From: Phoronis australis
Taxonomy: Eukaryota > Phoronida > Phoronidae
DNA length: 64,000 nucleotides
Assembly (NCBI GenBank): GCA_002633005.1
Contig: NMRA01000676.1
Location: 1-64,000, forward strand
Reading direction: 5' to 3'
In this document: positions 39,501 through 48,100 of the stretch, in pieces
Layout of the letters: each line of letters opens with the position of its first letter
How positions within the stretch are numbered: the stretch's first letter is position 1
Notes under the pieces: generated by a model
What the model saw: only the letters and a program-made list of their open reading frames with translations
The model's database searches: none
Told to the model about the DNA's origin: nothing
Program-made: the position numbers and the translations under genes

Positions 39501-39982
39501 ACCCATTTGTACCCACTCTCTGCTGCCGAAAGATAGTTCTTATCCAACCAAGGGGGGTTGTCTGGTAACTGCGCCATGTTATTGGGTAATAGGGGAGATT
39601 CATCAGGACGAAATGTTCCATAACGCTCGCCCAACAAACACATGAAAAATGGCTGAGCATTGTTAATGCAGTTTAATCCCAGCCTCAGCAAGTCCCACTG
39701 TAAATTAGGTTGCTCCCTTTCCCGAACGCAGTGCTTGAAGTCATTCGGTGCAAAGTATGTGCCACGTTGACGACAAAGTTGGTCAATCTGTGGGTATATC
39801 TTGTCAGTGAGGAAGTGCCTTTCAGTGTTGAAATCTTCAAAAGTTGAACAAACGTAAGGACAGACAGGTTGGTGATCCCACTCTTTGACGGCTGCCAACG
39901 GGTACACTTTGTGGAGGCCCGATTGATTCCCTGGCCCACCTTCCTCTGATTGGTCGATGGATATTTCATCGACATCAGACAT
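18586..39982 (-). CDS. TTC41: TTC41 orthologue: DUF4062-like/NACHT/TPR STAND protein, 17 coding exons, 1558 residues
   Basis: Exons in transcript order: 39148-39982, 38455-38656, 37877-38097, 36834-37433, 36262-36504, 34759-34966, 33706-33883, 32832-32960, 32633-32663, 31323-31468, 29990-30188, 29088-29283, 24581-24730, 24394-24477, 24036-24142, 22696-22788, 18586-19640. All are GT-AG with matching phases. The N-terminus (PYVCSTFEDFNTERHFL, CLLGERYG, LVELEIIQAAFLND) is the DUF4062-like region of mammalian TTC41. The NACHT module has Walker A GERGCGKST (361-369) and Walker B LVIDGVDEL (454-462), so NTP binding is likely. Residues from about 885 to 1215 hold TPRs (EEDYSKAETCFRQSINVRQQ, LYRKTLNIREKMLGKEH). 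A disordered tail of about 340 residues follows, with HHKAA twice. The protein is longer than mammalian TTC41 (about 1318). Its function is not known. Weakest borders: the acceptor at 24478 and the donor at 24393. Confidence 0.9.
19641..22695 (-). other. TTC41 last intron (about 3 kb)
   Basis: Besides the 31-bp minisatellite, this intron is AT-rich unique-looking DNA with no open frame of note. The donor is GGTGAGT at 22695 and the acceptor is CTGCAG before 19640. Confidence 0.7.
19886..20745. repeat. 31-bp minisatellite, about 27 copies
   Basis: The unit AAGATATGTCACCTTCCATA plus 11 further bases repeats every 31 bp with almost no variation except T/A in the last bases (CATTCAC or CATACAC). 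The final three copies, from about 20640, are diverged. It lies in the last intron of TTC41. Because 31 is not a multiple of 3 and the unit has no stop in any plus frame, all three frames stay open for about 275-305 codons. These are artefacts of the repeat, not genes. Confidence 0.97.
22860..22870. other. G-homopolymer with undetermined base
   Basis: A run of G ends in a single N at 22870. It looks like a sequencing or assembly stop at a homopolymer inside a TTC41 intron. Confidence 0.8.
23044..23113. repeat. short tandem repeat, about 2.5 copies of 28 bp
   Basis: ATTACACAGGTCAGATTTAT followed by CATGTCA is repeated in tandem. It is intronic to TTC41 and has no evident role. Confidence 0.8.
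25616..25777. mobile_element. small MITE, about 160 bp, GGCGGAT(T/C)TAGG termini
   Basis: The element begins CATAGGCGGATTTAGG and ends CCTAGATCCGCCTGT, an imperfect terminal inverted repeat. GTTATG flanks both ends (25610-25615 and 25778-25783). It is non-coding and lies in the TTC41 intron between exons 12 and 13. The superfamily is uncertain; the short TIR and flank are compatible with hAT. Confidence 0.7.
27205..27944. repeat. 740-bp block, copy 1 of 2 (near-identical)
   Basis: This block recurs at 28265-29004 at an offset of exactly 1060 bases. Only a few single-base differences were seen, such as GGAATTTAAATC against GGAACTTAAATC. Copy 2 begins directly after the N at 28264. The pattern is typical of two haplotypes joined at a scaffold gap. 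Confidence 0.9.
27301..27600. repeat. 43-bp minisatellite, about 7 copies
   Basis: The unit contains GCCAGGGAGTATGAGAG followed by CTGCCATATCACTGCGCCAC, spaced 43 bases. Copies vary at several sites. The same array is present in the duplicated block at about 28361-28660. It is intronic to TTC41. Confidence 0.88.
28264..29004. repeat. 740-bp block, copy 2, starting at an assembly N
   Basis: This is the second copy of the block at 27205-27944, from 28265 to 29004, preceded by N. The bases just after it continue into the TTC41 exon at 29088, so copy 2 is continuous with the downstream gene. The 320 bases between the copies are unique. Confidence 0.9.
38893..39017. repeat. 30-bp tandem repeat, 4 copies
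   Basis: The unit GCATGTGAATAGTGTTACCC followed by TGGCATGTTG is repeated about four times with minor changes. It lies in the first coding-region intron of TTC41. Confidence 0.9.
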
Positions 39983-40028
39983 ATTGACTTATTGCTGATT
40001 ATCGTTGCGAACAGTCACAGCAGCTAGC
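39983..40028 (-). other. 5' UTR part of TTC41 first coding exon
   Basis: The minus strand shows TTTGCAG ending at 40029, a good acceptor, then 46 bases before the ATG at 39982. This suggests that one or more non-coding exons lie further right. I could not locate the first exon. Confidence 0.55.
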
Positions 40029-42438
40029 CTGCAAACAAAGATATTTTGTTAAAAAGAATTTTCAAGAAAGTGGGACAACAGCTTTTTCTGATAGCTAAGT
40101 AAACATATAGCAATCTGGGTTGGACAAATTTAAGGTTAAAGAAATGTTCTAAAAAACTTGGCGAAATATTAAAGTAAATCCATGAGATCAGCTAAATATT
40201 GACTAATTACACAACTCTGGGGTGATAAAACCAAGATGGTCCATTAAAGGTAATTTGCCAAATGACAATCACGGGCTGGCAGTTATAATTCACTTCAGGC
40301 TGAACACAACACAAATTTATTGCGAGCTTAAAAATTTTGACAGCATCTTTGAAAATAGCTCAGCTTCTGAAACTTAGAATTATATTAAAACAGAAATTTT
40401 TAACTACATGGATCTCAATGCCGGTAAGTTTTACCAATTAAAATATTTTTTGTTGAAAATTAACCAATCATAGCACATAGTTGCATTTGAAATCTCGAAA
40501 CATGTCATGCATTTGGATGGTCAATGGTCATTTTTGAGACAAATTTTAAGTAAAAACAGAAAATAGACGCCACACCCAGGAATACATCTTGAAAAAGACA
40601 TCATACAACAGGTTGAGCTATCAACCAACAACAATCATGTTACATGAAAGGTTTCTTTTTAATTTATACAAATGGACGTAAGGTAAAAGCTCCCTTAATT
40701 TGGACAAAAATAAATTCCAAAATTTTCAATTTTCCATGTATTCAAACATTGTTGTAAATAGTCATAATTTTTCAAAACATTGCCAGAGGGTACACAACTT
40801 GAACATGGAATAGTATTCATTTGGAGCTGCATATCCTTTATGGAAACAACCAGAAAATAAAATTCCAATTGCCCGCCCTATGTTTCAAAAAAGTAATATG
40901 TATCACAAATGTCAATACGCTATTAATAGCAACATACACTGCCAACTGAACATGCCTTGTTTGACCTGAGAACACCTGGTTGAATGTTACAGGTATCAAA
41001 ATCTCAAATTAGAGCCCTTACCTGGATTAGAATTACAAGGCATTGAAACCAAAATCAACCACCAGGGCTCAACAGTGATTATTCTTAACAATAACAGGTC
41101 TCAGTGGTATTTCACCATCTGTAAGTTATCGGATTATGTTACTCAATCAAGGGTCTTTATGGATAATCATTACCAATAAATCAATACAATATGAACAGAA
41201 GGCTTCATTGCACACCATTCAGAGTGACACCCATAAAGGTCAGTTCATATTAGGCTTCATTAACCTATGATCAATTTTAACTCCAATGCTGGATGGGTAT
41301 TAATATTTTTGTTTACCATAAACTCCTATGTAGGCTGTTGCTATGAAGACGTTTCTATGTTAAAAATCAATTTGATTATTTTACAGTGGAATGAAATAGT
41401 GTCAGTTAGCCAACATCACTGCCTTTAATTCAATGACTGAGCTTTACAACATCAGTTTTAAAATACTTAACAATGATAGAACATCATAGACACTTCCTTG
41501 ACAAAATGCAGTACGTCTAGACCTAATAAAATCACTTTGAGCTGATTCGTTTTGACCATTTCCAATTCAAATTCAGATTTCAGCAAACGATCCTTGTCCT
41601 TAAATCTAAAGCAATTTGCTTAGCCTTTCTCTATGAATTCCCTGAACTTCAGAGTTTATTCACGGCTGTTACCATGGCAACAACAAAACAAAACGATGGG
41701 ACATTAAACATTTTGTCATTTTAATTCATGAGCAAACATTGCTCAGTTGTGCCATCATTCATTCCTTCCCATTTCCAGTTACCAAAACCCAGCTGGTCAT
41801 TAATACACTCTAATCAAAAAGAACCACAAGATTCATTAAACCCATCAGTCCTTCAGTCCTGACTTTGGCTCAGACTGACAAATGGGTAAAGGAACAAACA
41901 TGTTAAACCCTGGGTAAACACTGCACACAGACATGTAGGAGATAATATCGTGGATACTATGCGTGTTTAGCCATGAACCACAGCGCTTCCTGGCTGAGAT
42001 GGTAAATCTACCTGATAATCTCAAAAGACTAAACACCAATTTACGGATTGTCATAATCTATAAAAAGCTACACACATGTAAAATTAAAAACAAGGAAACT
42101 AGGACGTAAAATTCTTGAATCTAAAATGTAGGGTGTAGTTCAATATTGGTTCTAAATTCTTGCTTCAAAATGTTAAGACTACAAAGCCACAACTTAATTA
42201 TCAACTAGTAATTTTAACCACCAACACAGTACCATATGATCATGACATGAAATTGTCAATGAATTCATAGTCCCCATAACAAAACAAAAATATTTAAAAA
42301 CACAACTCTGTTGTCCGATTGTAGAGACAAATTTCAACAAACACAGTTAAGTGCAACATATGCTTGTGAAGATCAAATTGACATTTTACTGAAAATTGAA
42401 AGATACTTGTACTCTGGAACCATTTTAAGACTGTAGAC

Positions 42439-42518
42439 ATTACAAGAAAATAGCTTTTAAGCTAATTTCTTGTAATTAGGCTGGTGAAGCACCTTAAAAG
42501 GTGCTTCACCAGCCTAAT
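42439..42518. repeat. two abutting palindromes (hairpin pair)
   Basis: Palindrome A (42439-42476) pairs ATTACAAGAAAATAGCTT with its reverse complement with one mismatch. Palindrome B (42475-42518) has perfect 21-bp arms (ATTAGGCTGGTGAAGCACCT plus T) around a two-base centre. Together they would form two adjacent stems. The origin is unknown: a transposon remnant or a structured RNA are both possible. Confidence 0.85.
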
Positions 42519-43444
42519 AACAATCTATATAGAAAAGTAACAGTTGCGAAAAAAAAACAGTTAGGCCAACAAAACAACATTTCTAACTAAAAAATCCTGC
42601 TTAATGTGAAACTCACTCTCACCCATTTTCTCCCTAAAGACTCTCACCTACTGGAAACTAAACCTTGTGCAAACACAATACAAAACCTCCATGTTTATAT
42701 TTCTTATTCTCAACTTGCAAGGCTATTGGTTGGGTTGTGTTGAGCATAATTTGAACTGTATTGTTTGGAATGCCATTTAGCAACCAGCTAATACCACAGG
42801 ACAAGAGATTTCTGAATTACAGCTACACTTGAAATTGTTAAGAGATCCCTGCTACTCACAAAAGGTGCAATTTTCACAGCTGGCTTACATTGAGTGTTTG
42901 TAAGTTTCAGGAATGGCATCAAATGATTTGGGAGAGGTAACACAAGGGTCAGAAACACACAAAATAAATTAAAATCAACTGTTCCTATAAACTTGTATTT
43001 GGCAAAGAAGCGAATTTTTGACTTACATCGCCTACCACAGTTTTGTGTGATTTCTCAGTAATAAATGCAAAGATCTAATGCTTAACCATTAAATGACTCA
43101 TAAAATAACACAACAACTTATACACCCTGCCCTGTCACTTCTTTTGAAACCCTGAAATCACCTCATATTTGACAAGGAACAAATGTCAAAATCAAAAGGT
43201 GTTTTTTTGACATAGAAGATGGTTTCATAGCCCCTGAAATTTTTGTTGGGCCTAAAAATACATCAGGATTCATATCACAAGTAACAGAACATGTTCTGCA
43301 ATGAAGCAAATTTTGATGGAAGGCAACATTTTTACAAATATATTTTGAAGGTTGACATTTATACTAGCCATCTTTGGGCTGAAAGGGCCGACAATGTTTT
43401 GGGGCTCACAGTCTCATATAGGTCATTGGCTCAAATGCCAGATT

Positions 43445-43473
43445 GATATATATATATATATATATATATATAC
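43445..43473. repeat. (AT)n microsatellite
   Basis: A run of about 14 alternating AT dinucleotides lies in the region upstream of TTC41 coding exon 1. Confidence 0.95.
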
Positions 43474-44943
43474 TTGTAATTACACTGAAAAAGAAACTTC
43501 TTCCTAACAGTAGATTTCTCTCAACTGGGTAACTTGGGACTTTTAAGGAACCTCAGTGATAAGAAGTTATTTTCTTTCAAAGAATATCTATTATCTAGTG
43601 ACGACCTGTTTTTGTTTTTTTAAAATTGGGACGGTATTAAGGACTGCCTTGTGTAGTAGACTGTACTGCGAATGAGGTGGAAAAGGTGAGATACTTTGGA
43701 AACAAGCCAGACAACTAGCTGTATGGAAACTAACGTCAAAGATACTCTTTTCATGCTAATGACAAGGTTACTGGATAATGTGCAGTGAATATTGTGTGAA
43801 ACAAAATTATACAGTCTCAAGAAAAGGGTAACATTGTTCGACACCATGGTGTGAACAGTTATAAGTCACTAAGTACTTTTTAAATAGTACGTAAGTTGGA
43901 TTCATGACTTCGGAAGTTTAAGAACTCTGAGTTGCATGAGGTGATATGTGACAACCTGAGTGATGGGCATTATTCAGTGGAAGTAACTATACAGTTCTCA
44001 AATCAGGGACCCAGCTATGTATCTGACTGTTACCGTGCAGGAAATACAGCATCCATTGAAATAAACCAGATAGAATGACATGACATTTAGCCAGAAACTT
44101 ACCTTGAATATCAAGGTGTACACGACAAACACCTGGATGAACAGTGGACGAATGGGATTATCCGTGGCATGTAAGTCTGCTTCTGTGCTCAACGTATACT
44201 GATCGAGAATTAAATGACTTTTTAATTTAACAACTGTCTCGCAACTCTCGATCTAGGCAGACATTTTCAGAGTTCATTGTTTTTTGTACGTGAAGAAGCT
44301 AGGGGGTGCAAGGGAGTGACCCCCAGTCATAAATTTGGGGATAGCACCACACTCAACTAACATTAGTATCCATACATTTTTATCTCCTCATCATACCTCA
44401 TGACATATCTGTTCAGCTGTTATTACAAATTAGTGTTGTCACAGTCTTTGATGAGGGATATATAGGCAAATACGTGACTTAAACGAGCAGGGAATACACA
44501 TATGTTTCGTTCACCATTAGAAAAACCTTCATATCCCTATCTTGTTAAAATTTTCATTCATTGAATCTTGGTTTCTTTTCGCCTGACCTACGGCTACTGG
44601 AGTGGAATTTTAATTGCCCGAAATAATCTTTCAACCCGGCAATCAATTTCATTTTTGGGAAAACAAAATATCTAGAAGGTTAAAAGACACTAATACAGAA
44701 AATGAAAACAACCTTACCCAATGACAAAGTTTGATGTCATAGCCATAAACGAGGTTTTCCGAAATCTAAAGGCAAACTCCCTTGAGTAAATACTCATATT
44801 CTAACTGTAAATACAGTGCATGACTACAACAAACTTTTGTTAGGCAGGAAGTACACTTTGAACTATGAGGATTATGGGACTTTTACCCTAAATGTGCATA
44901 AATAATATTAGACGACACATGAATAAGAAAAACGAGATATCGT

Positions 44944-44962
44944 CCAATCAAAATGAACCACG
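44944..44962 (+). promoter_or_regulatory. perfect ER stress response element (ERSE)
   Basis: CCAAT (44944-44948), nine bases, then CCACG (44958-44962) is an exact match to the ERSE consensus CCAAT-N9-CCACG. This is bound by NF-Y with ATF6 or XBP1 in known systems. It sits 200 bases upstream of the HSP90B1 ATG, as expected for a GRP94 promoter. Its position between two head-to-head genes means it could also act on TTC41. Confidence 0.88.
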
Positions 44963-45026
44963 CTCGTTTGGTTGACCTTCTCACAACCTTTGACTTGGAG
45001 CTTTCTTATTGGTCAAAAATTCCAAG

Positions 45027-45045
45027 CGTGTGGAAATTTCATTGG
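45027..45045 (-). promoter_or_regulatory. inverted near-consensus ERSE
   Basis: On the minus strand this reads CCAAT-N9-ACACG, one mismatch from the ERSE consensus with the exact nine-base spacing. Two more inverted CCAAT boxes (ATTGG at 45008-45012 and 45059-45063) flank it. The cluster resembles the multi-element promoters of vertebrate GRP genes. It points toward TTC41. Confidence 0.6.
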
Positions 45046-45161
45046 TGGATTAGACAACATTGGAAAACCCCTCTCATTTCCTCTCTCATTTTCTCCGGTT
45101 TCGGACATCGTGGTGTTGTATTCTGCTGAAATTTATCTACATTTCAGCCTGAATTACCATC

Positions 45162-48100
45162 ATGTCAAGGAAAATAGTGTTCGTAGCTCTCATAGCACTT
45201 TTGTGCTTATCAGGTGGGTAAAATTGTGAGGTTTATAGATTTTATGTCTTTACGGAAGATTAGACAATCGCTGCAAAAGTCGTGCAGTGATGGGAATAAT
45301 CCACTGACTGACGTTCCGTTGTTCAGTGATTGCGTGGTTCTCTGGTGCTGTTTAATGCTAGCCCTATATTTGTTCAGTGTTGACTGTCTTCATGTTCATT
45401 TGAATATATGAGAGTTCAATTTTTATTCAATTTCAATGGTGGCTTTGCTAAGTTTTGCAATCCACCATTGCCTTGGCAATGACATTGCAAAGTCAAGTCA
45501 AGTATACTAGACAGTGAGTGAGTGACCACCTTCCTACTGGCACCGCTAGTAGAGACAGTGGAGCTCCTATAGTCGCTTCATATGCCGGAAGCTTTTCGGC
45601 GAGTTATGCCTCGCACTGACTAAAACGTTGTTATAAATCCCTTTTGGGCATAGATGCCATAGAGGGACACCTTAGGAGGCCATCCTTCCAACTCGAACAA
45701 ATACTCCCGTCATCAAACTTTTTCTTCAAGCAGTCCCTCGTTCAGTTCTCAAAATCAGTAGCTCGACATTTTTAACACTGCGCACATCAAGAGATAGGAC
45801 GTCATACCTGCTGCGCGCAGTTTTGAAAATGATGAGTTACCGATTTTTTGAACTGAACGAGGGACTGCTCGAAGAAAAAGTTAAAAATAGAAGTATAGTT
45901 GGACGGAATTAAATACATCGATGGCCCCCTAAGGTGTCCCTCTATATGCAAAAGTTGTTTATTACAACGGAATTTTGATGTTTTAGTCAATGCGAGGCAT
46001 AACTTGCCGAAAAACTACTGGCGTATGAAGCTCCTATAGGAACTCCACAGTCTCTACTGGCTGTCTATCCAAGTACATACATGTGTGCAAATTAACACAG
46101 ACCATTCTGACTTATACAATACTGAATTTACACTTTAAAGTGTACTATCCAACATATATTACCTCAAGTTTCATCCAAGAAAGTCAACACAGATTTAAAG
46201 GACTGGCTAATTTCTTCAATGACCAGAATTTAATCAACCAATCATTCCTCAGGACCCGCGTTTCAAATACCCAGCCTAACCATTGACTGTGTTTGATGGC
46301 TGTTGTTATGCTCTGGTTAATTGTTTACTAGTAAGTCTTGAGATTGTCCTTGAATTTACTTCATCGTCTTGTAATTTTCAAATTTGCATTCACGTCTCAT
46401 CTTTGAAGTCACAGCCCTCGAGTTTTGTTCCTTGTATCCGGCACCACCATTAACATCACTGTGCAATACTAATGAAACAAAGGTTAGACACTAAAATTAG
46501 TCTTCCCAGAATTTCCTTGTCAAACATGTATGGAACCCTATGAAATCAGTATTGAGGCATAATTCACTGAAAAGCTTCCAGCATATGAAGCTCCTATAGG
46601 AGCTCCACCATCTCTACTGGGCCAGCTAGAGACAGTGATCACTGTCTACACACCTAGTATGACCTGAGAATCTTTCCTTTGCTCTACTGCCGAAAACAAG
46701 TTATCGTTTATGCATGTAATACCGATTGATTTTAATTCAGGGCTTGGAATTTTCCGCGGAAACGCGGATTTCCGTTTTTTTCAAATGTGCTGTCCGCTTT
46801 TTTTATTATATTTCTGCGTAAAAAATCTGATTTGATATAAAATTTCCGCAGCAAATTCCTTTCTTACCGCGGCGTCGCAAACGACATTCACCTCGAAAAG
46901 CGGAAGTTGCTCTTTGTGTTTCGGAGGAACGTAAATTGTCAACATTGCCGGGCCACCTGGGACAGCGTGGTGGGATTTTCAATGGCGTCTCGTGTTATTG
47001 TTAAGCGCGGTGACAAATACTACCGCTCTGCAGCCAAAAATGTGTGGGGTTGGGAGTGGACGGGCGAGCTAAGAGCTAAAAGGACGCAGACACAAGGTAC
47101 TGATGGCGGTAACGTTTTTTTTTTCTTTAGTCCTCCCGATTTTTGTCGAGGAAAGGTTCACAGTGACCAGATTTGGGCCGTAAAAGTTTCCGCGTTTTTT
47201 GTCATTGGTCATTCCAAGCCCTGTTAATTACACGGCCTGCATTTCTGTTATTTGTTCTGCATTTCTGTTATTTGTTCTGCATTTCTGTCCCACAATGATG
47301 ACCGTATTGCATACATATGAATGTCTGCCATGATGGAAAACATGCAGCATACGTCTGAAATAAAGTTGCAGATATTAAATGGTCTTTCGTTATAACGATT
47401 TAGGTGATTTCGTTGAACTATCCAGTTTGAAGCTGAGACTGTGAGACAAATGGAATTTGTGGCATTCTGATTGCAGTTAACATGTACTTCTGAGTCACAT
47501 GTGAATATGTTAATAAAAAGAAGGTTACGAACTTGTGCTGTAGGTTATCAAAATATCTAAACTGCGTTTTCCGGAATATGTCTTGAATCTTGTTCTGAAT
47601 TAAATACAGCTTAGTTTTTCACAGAAGTTGTGTAACGATATAAAGTATGATATGACACTCCAAAGCCATTCCGGCCACAGTTCTTTGTGACTGCAGTGAT
47701 GACCTCCATCCTGACATGCCTTGGTAGGTCTTATATCAACAATTTGTGTGTCTGTTTTGTAGGTCTGTGTAGAGCTGAGGAATCTGAGGATTCACCAAAA
47801 GTTGAAGAAGATGTTGGAAAAAGTAGAGACGGATCTAGGACTGATGATGAAGCCGTCCAGAGGTACGTTTTCAAAAAAAATCCAGGATGTTCTCCCTCCC
47901 ACCATTCTGCTTAGGTGCAAGTAGATCTAATTGATATTTTTGTGTTTCCATGTTTGGAAGTTCCATTCAAGAATTTTTAGCTGTTGGTAAGTAATGTCAC
48001 GATTTGTTGTGTTTGAACACAAACTAACTTGGATCTGTATGAACCTGAAGGGTATCTTATTTGACCATTGCATTGATGTAACGGAATTGCCATGTGAGTT

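Larger units (their letters stand above)
40029..44943. other. TTC41 5' UTR intron and intergenic DNA, no coding exon seen
   Basis: This is AT-rich DNA without convincing coding frames. It contains a pair of abutting palindromes (42439-42518) and an AT dinucleotide run (about 43445-43473). The non-coding first exon of TTC41 should lie somewhere here or near 44.9 kb. Confidence 0.5.
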
